Shown: piece by piece, positions 16,978 through 26,900 of the stretch
Numbering within the stretch: the first letter of the stretch is position 1
How the letters are laid out: each line of letters begins with the position of its first letter
Assembly (NCBI RefSeq): GCF_023101205.1
Contig: NZ_CP078078.1
Coordinates: 3,419,411-3,483,410, forward strand
Length of the DNA stretch: 64,000 bases
Reading direction: 5' to 3'
Source of the DNA: Microbacterium aurugineum
Lineage (GTDB): Bacteria; Actinomycetota; Actinomycetes; Actinomycetales; Microbacteriaceae
Program-made: the position numbers and the translations under genes
Notes under the pieces: model-generated
What the model was told of the DNA's origin: nothing
The model's input: the letters and a program-made list of their open reading frames with translations, nothing else
Database searches by the model: none

Positions 16978-17802
16978 GTGACGCTGCTCAACAAGGACAT
17001 GACACTGTGCATCTCGCTGTCGGCGCGGCCGAGCAACAACGGGACACGGTTCCACAACCACCTCTATGAAGCGCTCGGGCTGAACTGGATCTATAAGGCC
17101 TTCGCGCCGACCGACCTCGCGCAGGCCATCGCCGGGGTGCGGGGACTCGGCATCCGCGGCTGCGCGATCTCGATGCCCTATAAAGAGGACGTCATCGCGC
17201 TGGTCGACCGGATGGACCCCTCCGCCACGGCGATCGACTCCGTCAACACCATCGTCAACGACGAGGGCGTGCTCACGGCGCACAACACCGACTACACGGC
17301 GATCGCGCAGTTGATCGCCCGCAACGAGCTCGATCCCGCCGCGTCGGTCCTGCTCCGCGGTTCGGGAGGCATGGCCAAAGCGACCGCGGCGGCTTTCCGC
17401 GACGCCGGGTTCGGCGAGGTCACAATCGTCGCCAGGAACGAGACGAACGGACGCGGACTCGCGGCGTCGTACGGCTTCGACTGGCGTGCGGACGTCGCGG
17501 ACGCGACCGCCGACATCCTGGTCAACGTCACGCCGATCGGGATGACCGGCGGACCGGACGAGCACGCGCCGGCGTTCTCCGACACTGCCGTCTCGACGGC
17601 TTCCGTCGTGTTCGACGTCGTCGCACTCCCGGCGGAGACGCCCCTGATCAGGGCGGGACGAGCAGCGGGAGCGACGGTGATCACGGGTGCGGAAGTGGCT
17701 ACCCTGCAGGCGCTCGAGCAGTTCGTCCTGTACACCGGCATCCGCCCGACCGCGGCGCAGGTGCAGGCCGCGGAGGAGTTCATGCGCGCGGGGACGCCGT
17801 GA
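16978..17802 (+). CDS. Shikimate 5-dehydrogenase-like oxidoreductase
   Basis: 274 aa with the two-domain shikimate dehydrogenase layout. Substrate side: ISMPYKEDVIALVDRMDPSA (the TxPxK-type Lys), NTIVN and AHNTDYTAI. NAD(P)-binding side: LLRGSGGMAKATAAAFRDAG. The usual N-terminal SxSPxxHN is replaced by SLSARPSNNGTRFHN, so the substrate may differ from shikimate (quinate or another cyclic acid). The gene is not next to other aro genes. It could be a paralogue rather than the pathway AroE. Confidence 0.88.
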   Translation: MTLLNKDMTLCISLSARPSNNGTRFHNHLYEALGLNWIYKAFAPTDLAQAIAGVRGLGIRGCAISMPYKEDVIALVDRMDPSATAIDSVNTIVNDEGVLTAHNTDYTAIAQLIARNELDPAASVLLRGSGGMAKATAAAFRDAGFGEVTIVARNETNGRGLAASYGFDWRADVADATADILVNVTPIGMTGGPDEHAPAFSDTAVSTASVVFDVVALPAETPLIRAGRAAGATVITGAEVATLQALEQFVLYTGIRPTAAQVQAAEEFMRAGTP

Positions 17803-17822
17803 TCGCCGCGACGATACCTGGG

Positions 17823-17828
17823 TAGCCT
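17823..17828 (+). promoter_or_regulatory. -10 hexamer of VWA lipoprotein gene (leaderless)
   Basis: TAGCCT, then 6 nt, then ATG 17835. Confidence 0.6.
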
Positions 17829-17834
17829 AGGCGC

Positions 17835-19673
17835 ATGAGCGCGCCTCGCACCGTACGAAGAGACATCCCCCGACGGACGACCGCCGCCCTGGCCACGGCA
17901 GCGGTCATCACCCTGACGCTGGCAGCCTGCACGGGCGGGGAAGCGACGCCGACGCCCGACGGGAGTCAAGGATTCCCCGATGACGGGTGCACGCACATCG
18001 CCATCGCGACGTCGTCGGAGAAGGTCAACATGCTCGACGAGCTCGCGACCGCCTTCAAGGACTCACCGGAGCACGAGGCGCTCGACACGTGCGCCACGGT
18101 GCGCCCGACGAACGTGTCGTCCGGAAACGCCGCGCGCTACCTCACCTCGGGCGAGGACTGGCCGAGCGACGACCGCGCCCTGTGGCCGACGCTGTGGTCG
18201 CCGGCGTCGACCGTCTGGACCGATCGCGTGAGCGCAGCCGCCTCGGCGAACCTCGTCGGCTCGCCGGCATCGTTCACGCGCACGCCGGTCGTGTTCGGGA
18301 TGCCCGAGCCGATGGCCAAGGCCCTCGGCTGGCCGGACGAGCCGATCAGCATCACCGACCTCGAAGGCCTGTGCCAGGACCCCGACGGGTGGGGGAGCGT
18401 CGGAAAGGACATCTGGGGCGCGTTCAAGATCTCGAAGACGAACCCGAACACCTCGACCACCGGACTCTCGACCATCCTGATGCAGTCCTATGAGGCATCG
18501 GGCAAGGCGGAGGGACTCACGTCCGCAGACGTCGACGCCGCTGCCGACTTCTCGCGCGTCTTCGAGGAGTGCGTGATCCACTACGGCGACACCACGGGAA
18601 ACGTGCTCTCGACCCTGTACGACGAAACGCAGAACGGCGCCAACGGCTCCGCGTACGTGTCGGCCGTGGCGCTGGAGGAGACGTCCCTGCTCAACTACAA
18701 CAAGGGCAACCCCGACTCCCACACCGTCCAGCCGGGCGAGACGCTGACTCCGCCGAAGACGAAGCTCGTCGCCGTCTACCCGTCCGGGGGCTCGATGTGG
18801 TCCGACAATCCCGTCACCGTGCTCGGTGCCGACTGGGTGACAGCGGAGCAGCGCACCGCGGGTGAGGCCTTCGCAGCCTTCCTGCAGACCACGGCGGCTC
18901 AGGAGATCCTGCCCGAGTACGGCTTCCGCCCGCTCGACGAGTCGGTCCCGCTGGGCGACCTGTTCACCGCCAACTTCGGGGTCGACCCGGCACAGCCCCG
19001 CGTGACGCTGCCCAAGCCCGAGGTCGACGTGATCTCGACCGCGATCGACCAGTGGACACAGGTGCGAAAGCCTTCGTCGGTGCTGGAGCTCATCGACATC
19101 TCGGGCTCGATGGACGAGCCGATCGGCGACGGACGCTCGCGCCTCGACGGTGCGATCCAGGGCGCGCAGACGACCCTCGACCACTTCCGCTCGACCGATG
19201 AGGTCGGGGTCTGGGCCTTCACGACGGATGTCGACTCCCCAGAGGGCGAGGGCATCCAGGTGCTGCGCCGTGTCACGCCGCTGGGCGCCGACGGCGAGAA
19301 GCTCGACTCCTCGCTCGATGATCTCCGGTACGCGCAGCGCAACGGCACGCCCCTGTACGACGCGGTCCTCACGGCCTACGAGGCCATGAGCGAGCGGGCA
19401 GAGCCCGGACGCATCAATGCGATCGTCGTCCTGTCCGACGGCGAGGACACCGACTCCTCCACGTCACTCGACTCGCTGATCGCGAAGATCGGCAAGAGCA
19501 CGAAGGAGGGCGGCACCGACGCACCGGTGCGCATCTTCCCGATCGCCTACGGCTCCGGTGCCGACACCTCGGCCCTGCAGCGTATCGCCGACGCCACCGG
19601 AGGGCAGATGTTCGACGCCTCCGACGCCGAACGCATCGACCTCGTCTTCGCTTCCGTGATCAACAACTTCTGA
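17835..19673 (+). CDS. Lipoprotein with solute-binding-like and VWA domains
   Basis: 612 aa. A twin-Arg-containing signal peptide ends in the lipobox LAAC with Cys32. Residues about 50-385 resemble a type 2 periplasmic binding protein (FGMPEPMAKALGWPDEPIS; KTKLVAVYPSGGSMWSDNPV). Residues about 415-600 are a von Willebrand factor A domain with the MIDAS start DISGSM at about 421 and VVLSDGEDTDSS later. It is anchored outside the membrane. The next gene, 7 bases downstream, encodes a membrane partner. Function unknown; metal-dependent ligand binding is inferred from the MIDAS. Confidence 0.88.
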   Translation: MSAPRTVRRDIPRRTTAALATAAVITLTLAACTGGEATPTPDGSQGFPDDGCTHIAIATSSEKVNMLDELATAFKDSPEHEALDTCATVRPTNVSSGNAARYLTSGEDWPSDDRALWPTLWSPASTVWTDRVSAAASANLVGSPASFTRTPVVFGMPEPMAKALGWPDEPISITDLEGLCQDPDGWGSVGKDIWGAFKISKTNPNTSTTGLSTILMQSYEASGKAEGLTSADVDAAADFSRVFEECVIHYGDTTGNVLSTLYDETQNGANGSAYVSAVALEETSLLNYNKGNPDSHTVQPGETLTPPKTKLVAVYPSGGSMWSDNPVTVLGADWVTAEQRTAGEAFAAFLQTTAAQEILPEYGFRPLDESVPLGDLFTANFGVDPAQPRVTLPKPEVDVISTAIDQWTQVRKPSSVLELIDISGSMDEPIGDGRSRLDGAIQGAQTTLDHFRSTDEVGVWAFTTDVDSPEGEGIQVLRRVTPLGADGEKLDSSLDDLRYAQRNGTPLYDAVLTAYEAMSERAEPGRINAIVVLSDGEDTDSSTSLDSLIAKIGKSTKEGGTDAPVRIFPIAYGSGADTSALQRIADATGGQMFDASDAERIDLVFASVINNF

Positions 19674-19680
19674 GGTGGGC

Positions 19681-20694
19681 ATGATCAGCACCACGACATC
19701 CGGTTCCGGCTGGATCGATGACGCGATCGCTGGTCTCGGCGCGGGTGACGTGTACGTGTCGCCCGATGTCTCCGACAGCTCCGGGCTGACCGAAGCGCTG
19801 ACGGGAGTCGTGCCCTCCGACGGATCGGTCGCGGTCGTGGTGCTGCCGAAAGACGCCGGCATCGACAGCCCGTACAGCACCTACATCCTCGAGAAGCTCG
19901 TCGGTGCGACCGATCAGCCGACCGTGGTGCTCGCCATCGGAGACGACCTCCAGGCCGCCTCGACGGCGATCGAGAGCGAGCAGGCCCTGTTCATCGCGAA
20001 CACGAACGAGACGGCCGCAGACGGCGACACGCAGACCGCGCTGGTCGAGACCGTGCAGCAGATCGTCGACGAGACGCCGTCCGCGCCGGGAGCGGGTGCC
20101 GGTGGGGGAGGAGCGGACTGGCTGCTCCCCGTGATCATCGGCGGCGCCGTGCTGGTGGCCGCCGCGGGGACGGCGATCGGCGTGCTCGCCCGGCGACGTC
20201 GCAAGCCCGAATCCCCTGCGACGGCGGATCCCGTGCCTCCCGGCATCCGACTTCGGGTGAATCGTCTGCGCGAACTCCGCAGCGACTACGCGAATCTGCC
20301 GAACTCCCCGACCTCTGCGGAGACGGCACACGGCATCGATACCCTCGCCTCGCACGTCGAGCAACTCTTCGTCCGCCTCGACGCCAAGGCGGAGGCCGAC
20401 CAGATCGTGCTCGCGGAAGCCGAGTACTCCGACAAGCTCGCACGCCTCGTCGCGGCGCTGGAGCCCGACTACCTGCTCGATCTGCTGACGCGACCCGACC
20501 TGTGGGACGCCCCGGACGAGCGCATCGGCGAAGTGCGCGAGGCATTGACAGGCGTGACGACGCAGATCGTCGACAACATCAAGCAGGTCAACGCCCGCAC
20601 GGGTCTGCGCTTCCAAGTGTCGTTGGATTCCCTCATCGGCCGCTCGGAGTTGCGCGACTGGGAACGGCGGTTCCGGCAGAGCTCGGGGGAGTGA
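19681..20694 (+). CDS. Membrane protein with TPM-like extracytoplasmic domain
   Basis: 337 aa. The N-terminal 130 residues (ALTGVVPSDGSVAVVVLPKD, later TVVLAIGDDLQ) are reminiscent of TPM/Rv1476-like domains. A Gly-rich linker, one transmembrane helix (LLPVIIGGAVLVAAAGTAIG, about residues 145-165) and a stop-transfer RRRRK follow. The C-terminal 165 residues are helical and cytosolic. No signal peptide is evident, so the N-terminal topology is uncertain. ATG 19681 is preceded by GAGGTGG, which decides the start over the GTG at 19675. Probably co-transcribed with the VWA lipoprotein. Confidence 0.82.
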   Translation: MISTTTSGSGWIDDAIAGLGAGDVYVSPDVSDSSGLTEALTGVVPSDGSVAVVVLPKDAGIDSPYSTYILEKLVGATDQPTVVLAIGDDLQAASTAIESEQALFIANTNETAADGDTQTALVETVQQIVDETPSAPGAGAGGGGADWLLPVIIGGAVLVAAAGTAIGVLARRRRKPESPATADPVPPGIRLRVNRLRELRSDYANLPNSPTSAETAHGIDTLASHVEQLFVRLDAKAEADQIVLAEAEYSDKLARLVAALEPDYLLDLLTRPDLWDAPDERIGEVREALTGVTTQIVDNIKQVNARTGLRFQVSLDSLIGRSELRDWERRFRQSSGE

Positions 20695-20701
20695 GGGTGA
20701 G

Positions 20702-21406
20702 ATGAAGACCATCGGAGTGCTCGGAGGAATGAGCTGGGAGTCGTCGCTCGAGTGGTATCGGCTCGCGAACGAGCGCGTGCACGGGCGGCTCGGCGGTCAC
20801 CACTCGGCGCGCATCCTGCTGGACTCGCTCGACTTCGCCGTGATCGAGGAGATGCAGGCGCGGGACGACTGGGACGCGGCGGGTGCTCTGCTCGCCGATC
20901 GTGCACGAGCGCTCGAGGGCGCCGGCGCCGAAGTGCTGGTGCTGTGCACGAACACGATGCACCTCGTCGCGGATCGGATTCAGAACGCGGTGACCATCCC
21001 CTTCCTCCACATCGCCGATGTCACCGCCGAGGCGATCGCCGCCTCCGGGATGCAGACGGTCGGGCTGCTCGGTACAGCGTTCACGATGGAGCGTCCGTTC
21101 TACGCCGAGCGCCTCGCGACCCACGGCATCCGCACCATCGTGCCGGAGGAGGACGACCGGGCGGCCGTGCACTCCGTCATCTATGACGAGCTCGTGCACG
21201 GCGTGATCCGCGAAGAATCACGCCGACGCTACGTCGAGGTGATCGAGCGTCTGGTGTCGCGGGGAGCCGAGGGCATCATCCTGGGTTGCACCGAGATCGA
21301 ACTCCTCATCTCGGCCGCGGACGCCCCTGTTCCGGTGTTCCCGACGACGGCGCTGCACGTCGACGCCGCGGTCGATCTCGCCCTCGGGAACTCGTCCACG
21401 CCGTGA
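20702..21406 (+). CDS. Aspartate/glutamate racemase family protein
   Basis: 234 aa. Starts with the family signature TIGVLGGMSWESSLEWY. The two catalytic cysteines are in VLCTNTMHLV (about residue 82) and ILGCTEIELL (about 195). It is a cofactor-independent amino-acid racemase of the aspartate racemase (YgeA-like) group. Ribosome binding site GAGGGTGAG lies before ATG 20702; the gene follows the membrane protein by 7 bases. Whether substrate is Asp, Glu or another amino acid cannot be told. Confidence 0.92.
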   Translation: MKTIGVLGGMSWESSLEWYRLANERVHGRLGGHHSARILLDSLDFAVIEEMQARDDWDAAGALLADRARALEGAGAEVLVLCTNTMHLVADRIQNAVTIPFLHIADVTAEAIAASGMQTVGLLGTAFTMERPFYAERLATHGIRTIVPEEDDRAAVHSVIYDELVHGVIREESRRRYVEVIERLVSRGAEGIILGCTEIELLISAADAPVPVFPTTALHVDAAVDLALGNSSTP

Positions 21407-21463
21407 GTGCCCGGCGGAGGCGACGCGACTCGGCCCCGTCACCCCCGCCGAACGGGAGTTCAC

Positions 21464-21598
21464 TCAGCCCTTCGCGCCTTTGCGGGGCTTCAGGAACTCG
21501 TCTGGTGCATTCTTCTCGCGCTTGGCCGCACGCTTCTCCTTGAGCGTGAGCTGCGGCGCCTTCTTGCTTCCTCGACCCTGGATGGACTTGCCTGACAT
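21464..21598 (-). CDS. 44-aa basic protein
   Basis: A short gene: ATG 21598 with Shine-Dalgarno AAGGGGAAG 8 nt upstream, stop at 21464. The product begins MSGKSIQGRGSKKAPQLTLK and is rich in Lys/Arg (KEKRAAKREKN) with ending FLKPRKGAKG. No hydrophobic segment. Codon third positions are GC-rich like real genes here. It looks like one of the small conserved nucleic-acid-binding-type proteins of Microbacteriaceae; function unknown. Confidence 0.75.
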   Translation of the reverse strand: MSGKSIQGRGSKKAPQLTLKEKRAAKREKNAPDEFLKPRKGAKG

Positions 21599-21692
21599 GG
21601 TTGCTCGCTTCCCCTTCTGTGGCTGGCGTAACCTCTGACCATAGCCCGTTGCCTGCGGAAGTCAAATTACTTTCTGACCGGGTTGTTTTTGC

Positions 21693-21698
21693 TACACT
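21693..21698 (+). promoter_or_regulatory. -10 hexamer for Ca/H antiporter gene (leadered)
   Basis: TACACT lies in a locally AT-rich stretch (AAATTACTTTCTG upstream). Start of transcription would be near 21705, giving a leader of about 92 nt before ATG 21797. Confidence 0.55.
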
Positions 21699-21735
21699 GG
21701 ACACCGCTGAGCACGACGTGGACACAGCGCTGCGA

Positions 21736-21777
21736 CGGGGACGACCCCGGCCGCGGTCACCAGTCGGGGACGACCCC
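21736..21777 (+). repeat. Duplicated 13-mer in the antiporter leader
   Basis: CGGGGACGACCCC occurs at 21736-21748 and 21765-21777. Each copy can fold as GGGG-ACGA-CCCC. Both lie within the predicted leader, the second 19 nt before the start codon. Confidence 0.6.
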
Positions 21778-21796
21778 ACCTCGAAGGAGTCCAGCG

Positions 21797-22948
21797 ATGT
21801 CACGCACAGCGCTCAGACAGTTGATCAGCGGCACGGACATCGTCCGCATCGTCCTCGGATGGGGTGCCTTCGCGGCTCTCCTCCTGCTGCACCCGGTGTT
21901 GGCCGCCCCCGTGGCCGCCCCGGTCCTCGTGATCGCCCTCGGCGCGATCATCGCCGTGATCCTCGTGTGCGCGTTCGGTGTGGTGAAGCAGGCCGAGGCC
22001 CTCGCCCATCGACTCGGCGACCCCTACGGCTCGCTCGTCCTGACGCTGTCGATCGTCCTCATCGAAGTCATCCTGATCTCGGCGGTCATGCTCGGCCCGG
22101 GAGAGCACGCCACCATCGCGCGCGACTCCGTCATGGCCGTCGCGATGATCATCCTGAACCTCGTGATCGGGCTCGCCCTCCTGCTCGGCGGTCTCCGCCA
22201 CCGCGGCATGGCGCACAACCGCACCGGCACGTCGGCGTACCTGTCGATGCTCATCGTCCTCCTCGCGCTGGCCTTCGGCCTCCCGGCCCTCATCGGCACG
22301 GACGGGTCGTTCACGACCGCGCAGGAGATCCCGATCATCATCCTCACCGTCCTGCTGTACGCGTTCTTCCTGTACCGGCAGATGGGTGCGCAGGCGAGCG
22401 ACTTCACCGAGGTCGACCCACGCCTGCTGCAGAGCCCGCAGCACCAGGAAGAGTCCGAAGCCGGCAGAGGCATCCGTCAGGTCGTGGCCGAGCACCGCAC
22501 CGAGGTCCTCGTCCGCCTCGCGCTGCTGGTGGTCACCGTCATCCCGATCGTGCTGCTGTCGCACGACATGGCGGCACTCCTCGATGACGGTCTGGGTCGC
22601 CTGGGCGCCCCGGTCGCCCTCGCCGGAGTGCTCATCGCGGGCATCGTCTTCCTCCCCGAGTCCATCACCGCCGTGCGAGCGGCCCTCGGCGGCGAAGCCC
22701 AGCGGGTGAACAACCTCTGCCACGGCGCCCTGGTGTCCACGGTGGGACTCACCATCCCCGCGGTGCTGATCATCGGCATGTTCACCGGCCAGACCGTGGT
22801 CCTCGCTGAGTCGCCGGCGAACCTGCTGATGCTCGCCGTCACGCTGCTGCTCTCGGTGACGACCTTCGCTGCCCGGCGCGTGACCGCGATGCACGGTGCC
22901 GCACACGTGGTGACGTTCGCCGTCTACCTCGTCGTGCTGTTCAGCTGA
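21797..22948 (+). CDS. chaA: Calcium/proton antiporter (ChaA/y4hA-type)
   Basis: 383 aa with about 11 helices. The first CaCA alpha repeat contains HRLGDPYGSLVLTLSIVLIE, the second GIVFLPESITAVRAALGGEA; both carry the acidic residue used for cation exchange. ATG 21797 is preceded by GAAGGAG. The central loop (residues about 195-235) is hydrophilic. Expected role is Ca2+ or Na+ extrusion driven by protons. The upstream leader has duplicated hairpins, a possible control point. Confidence 0.92.
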   Translation: MSRTALRQLISGTDIVRIVLGWGAFAALLLLHPVLAAPVAAPVLVIALGAIIAVILVCAFGVVKQAEALAHRLGDPYGSLVLTLSIVLIEVILISAVMLGPGEHATIARDSVMAVAMIILNLVIGLALLLGGLRHRGMAHNRTGTSAYLSMLIVLLALAFGLPALIGTDGSFTTAQEIPIIILTVLLYAFFLYRQMGAQASDFTEVDPRLLQSPQHQEESEAGRGIRQVVAEHRTEVLVRLALLVVTVIPIVLLSHDMAALLDDGLGRLGAPVALAGVLIAGIVFLPESITAVRAALGGEAQRVNNLCHGALVSTVGLTIPAVLIIGMFTGQTVVLAESPANLLMLAVTLLLSVTTFAARRVTAMHGAAHVVTFAVYLVVLFS

Positions 22949-22981
22949 GGCGTCGACCACCGATCGAACGGAACGTCCACC

Positions 22982-22987
22982 TAGACT
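22982..22987 (+). promoter_or_regulatory. -10 hexamer of methyltransferase gene (leaderless)
   Basis: TAGACT, then 7 nt, then GTG 22995. Confidence 0.6.
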
Positions 22988-22994
22988 GGCCGCT

Positions 22995-23945
22995 GTGAGG
23001 GCGACCCAACGACCATCGGCGTCTGCCACGAACGACGCCGTGACGTGGGGACGCCTCTACTTCGCCGTCCAAGCCGCCGCCGGCACCGCCTGGTGGGTCG
23101 CGGTGTTCGCCCTTCCGGCCGTCCGCACCGCGACGCTGGGCGCGCTCGACTTCCGGATCGTCGCCGCACTGGACATCCCGTTCTTCGTGATCGCGTCGGC
23201 CCTGGTCGCGTGCGGTGTGCGGAAGGCCGTCTGGATCGCGGCACCGTGGACCGTGCTGGTCGCGATCGGAATGGTCGTGTATGCCACGGTGACGGCGACC
23301 GCGGGCTGGGGTGCCCTCCTGATGGTGGCGGCCGCGGCGGGATCGTCAGCGGCCGCGGTCATCCTCCTCCTGGGGCGCGTGCCCTCGGAATGGCTGCTCA
23401 TCGGGCCGTTCCGGTTCCGTCCGGCGGCGGAGGCCAGTGCCAGGACGCTCGTGTCGAAGACCACGCTCCAGACCCTGGTCTTCTCGGGGACGTTCCTCGT
23501 GGCTCTGCCCGCGATCATCGCCGGTTTGGAGTGGCGCTGGGGACTGCATCTCGCCTTCCCCCCTGCCGCCCGCGTCGGCGGAGCCGTCCTGTTCGTCGCG
23601 GCGTTCGCGCTCTCGACCTGGTCCTCCACTGCGATGGCCGTGCAAGGGGCCGGCACGCCGTTGCCGTCGTCGACGCCGCGCCGGCTCGTGATCACGGGCC
23701 CCTACCGCTTCGTCCGCAATCCGATGGCGATCGGCGGGATCGCACAGGGCGTGGCCATCGGTCTGATGGTCGGCTCCTGGCTGGTGATCGTCTATGCGCT
23801 CAGCGGCTCCCTCGTGTGGAACGCGCTGGTCCGCCCGCTCGAGGAGGCCGACCTCGAGGAACGTTTCGGATCGGCGTTCCGCACCTACCGCGACCGGGTC
23901 TCCTGTTGGATCCCGCGACGACCGCTCATCGCGTCCGCGGGCTGA
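22995..23945 (+). CDS. Isoprenylcysteine carboxylmethyltransferase-family membrane protein
   Basis: 316 aa, about seven helices. The C-terminal third carries the ICMT/PEMT signature: LVITGPYRFVRNPMAIGGIA, then LVRPLEEADLEERFGSAFRT and YRDRVSCWIPR. These bind S-adenosylmethionine in membrane methyltransferases. The N-terminal half is extra compared with short (about 200 aa) family members. Substrate unknown, possibly a lipid or isoprenoid. Its last 61 bases overlap the 3' end of the opposite-strand surface protein gene. Confidence 0.85.
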   Translation: MRATQRPSASATNDAVTWGRLYFAVQAAAGTAWWVAVFALPAVRTATLGALDFRIVAALDIPFFVIASALVACGVRKAVWIAAPWTVLVAIGMVVYATVTATAGWGALLMVAAAAGSSAAAVILLLGRVPSEWLLIGPFRFRPAAEASARTLVSKTTLQTLVFSGTFLVALPAIIAGLEWRWGLHLAFPPAARVGGAVLFVAAFALSTWSSTAMAVQGAGTPLPSSTPRRLVITGPYRFVRNPMAIGGIAQGVAIGLMVGSWLVIVYALSGSLVWNALVRPLEEADLEERFGSAFRTYRDRVSCWIPRRPLIASAG

Positions 23946-26900
23946 GCGGTACCGAAGCGCCGCCGACCGATCAGAAGTCCGCCCGCGAGGAGGAGCAACA
24001 GCCCGATCCCGGCGAACAGAGACGCGGAAGGCCCATCGAGACCCGTCGACGGCAAGCCACCGCCACCTCCCTGATCCGGATCCGGATCCGGAGGCAGGAC
24101 CGGATACACGTTCGTGATCGCGGCGATCTGCGAGAACGGCGGTTCCGCTCCCTCCGTGGCGGGCGTGGTGATCGTCACGGTCTGTCCGTCGTTGATCCGG
24201 GAATCCTCTCCGAACGCGCCGACAGCTCCGGTCTCGGAGACCTGACACACCGACCCGAGAGGAAGTCCGTCCAGACGCGTGCGCAGGTCGCTCGCGCTCG
24301 AGACGCTGAGGATGCCGTCGTCCGGCAGCACCAGCGGGACCCCGGCGACCGTGCACTCGACCAGGAACTCGAAGACATCCGGCGCGCGGTCGGCGTCACC
24401 GGCCACGACCTTCTGCACCGCGAGGTCGCCGTCCAACAGCGTCACCCCGGCCTGCACAGGGGCCACGGAGTACTCCCGCCCGCCCGCATCCGTCCCCACG
24501 GCGCCCATCTGGTTCCACGCGAAGCCGCCGGCGTCGGGAACGGTGATCGGAGCGAGGTCCGGGTACGCGGTCGACTCCGGGACGTTCTGCGTCTCGTAGT
24601 GCAGCGCGAGCACCTGACCCGGCGCGAACGCCCCCTGGGCGGTGCCCGTGAAGTCGATCGTGACCCGGATACCGGTGACTTCCTCCCACGCTCCCGTGTA
24701 CGAGAGCACCGGCACCCAGGTGGCGGTGGTCTCACAGAGCAGATCACCGAACCACGCAGAGTTCGAGCCGGTCCCCACGCACGGCGACGCGGACGTCGTG
24801 ACATCCAGCGTCAGGGTCGCTCCGCTGGGGAGGACGTTCGCGGCGAGCGACTCCGGAAGGAGCACCGGGTCGAACGTGCTGTTGCGTGCGCCACCCGTCG
24901 CGAGCAACCGGTCGCCGATGCGCGGCAGGGGATCCACGATCGACACGGTCTCGAAGCCGACGGTCCCGCTGTTTACGACGGACAGCCGCCAGTCGTCGGT
25001 CGCGCCGACCGCCGTGTAGGCAGCGCACGGCGTGCGGGTGTATCCGTCGGGGTCCAGCGGGCAGGCCGCGTCGGGGTTGTTCAGGTTGACCTGACCGTCG
25101 ACCAGATCACCGTAGATCTCACCCTTGACGTACTTGTACGCGGCGAGGGATCCGCCCGGCGACGGCTGCACGTAGTTGGTCGTGCCGCACTGATCGGGGT
25201 CCAGGTCGGGCACCGTGCCCTCGCCGTTCCCGGACGTGTTGGTGCACGCGGTGAGCTCTTCCTCGGTGGTGACGACGAACGTGTTGGTCGTGAAACCGTC
25301 GAGAGCGAGTCCCGGAGCGAGCACGAGGTTCACGGTTATCGTGAAGACCTCACCGGGCGACATCCGGTTCCCGCCGTCCGGCCAGGTGAACGTCACGTTC
25401 TTCCCGGTGTCGTCGATCAACGCGGACACGTCGGTCGACAGCGTTCCACCTGCCGAGGTCTGGTAGATCGGAGGGGAGAAGTCCCAATCGAGGTACTCGG
25501 GGAGCGTGTCCTCGAGCTGGTCGATCGTGAGGAACCCGGTCCCGGTGTTCGTGAACTGCAGCGTCCACGGGAGGCTCGCGCCGATGGAGACGACGTGACT
25601 CGATCCGGGCTGCGACTTGACGACGTCGATCTGGTGCGTCCCGGGGTCGATCGCCAGTTCGGCGTCGGCGTCGGCATCTGCGTCGGCGAACAGCCCATCG
25701 AGCCTCTCGCTCACGACCGTCGCCGCGTTCGGCAATGCGGACGGAAGAACGAGCGCGGATCCGTCGCGCTGGGTCGCCAGCACGACGACGTCGAAGGCGA
25801 GCTGCGCGGTCCAGTCCTCCGGAGGGGCCGTTCGTGAGAAGACCTCGCCGGCGGCGTTGCGGAACACCGCCCGGAGACCGAGGATCTGCGCCGGGTCCGT
25901 GCCCGCGGGGAGTGCCGCGGTCGCCGCGAACGCCCCTTCCACCCAGGTGGCGCCCACGAGTGCATCGACCCGCACCTGATCGGCGCCGGCGGGCAGCACG
26001 GTGCTCAGCGCCGGGTCGGGCGCGAGCTGCACGCCGTTCCAGAAGTCCGCGTCGGCGTCCGTGATGGTCACCTGCTGGGTGGCCGCGGTCGACGCGCCAT
26101 CCGTCGCCTCCAGCGTCACGGTGACGGGGTCGTCGAGCTCGGTCTCGAGGATCGCATCCGGATCGATGCTCTTCGCGAGGGTCGCGTCGAGCAGAGCGCT
26201 GACGAGGACCACCGTGTCGTTCGCTGTGTCGCTCGGAGTCGAGGCGTTGCCGGAAGGCGTCAGCACGGGGTCGTAGGACTGGGCGATGACGTCGTTGGCG
26301 ACGGTGCCGGGCTCGACGAGCTGATCCGCATCCGAGCGCTCGAACTGTCGCACCTTGGTGACGATCTCGATACCCAGATCCTCGCCGGCACGGATGCTGC
26401 CGCCCTCGGTCGCCGGATCGATGCCGTGGAAGACGACGCTGACCCCGACCACCGTCGCGAGCGCATCCGTGGCGAGCGCTCCCGCGTCGGTGAGGGAGAG
26501 CGTGCGGGTGCTGAGCGTCCCGTCCGCCGCGCGGTCCCACAGGGTGACGGTCGAGGCGTCCGGGTCGACCTGGTCCGCCGGGTAGGTGAAGGAGAGCGAC
26601 TGCACGTCGACCCGCTCGTACGGGTTGGTGTCCGGGTCGTAGTCCGCACCGTCGAACGGATCGTCCGCCCAGGCATCCGGTGCGCTCACACACTGGTCCG
26701 CCGCACCGGCGACACAGGGGATCGGGTCGGTCACCCGCACGTAGGAGGCGCGCGCCGTGCTGTCGTTCCTCGCCTCGATGTCGAAGGTCACGTTCGGATA
26801 GTTCGCGGGATCCACGTCGGCGGACTCCGGAATCGTCACCGTCGCGGGGGTGACCGTCTTGTCCACCGAGACGAGGGGAGGCTGGTCGATGAGGGTGATG

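Noticed and set aside
21700..21796. yybP-ykoY manganese riboswitch upstream of the Ca/H antiporter
   Set aside because: The leader lacks the conserved GGGGAGTA-type loop and the matching junction; only repeated GGGG-ACGA-CCCC elements are seen.
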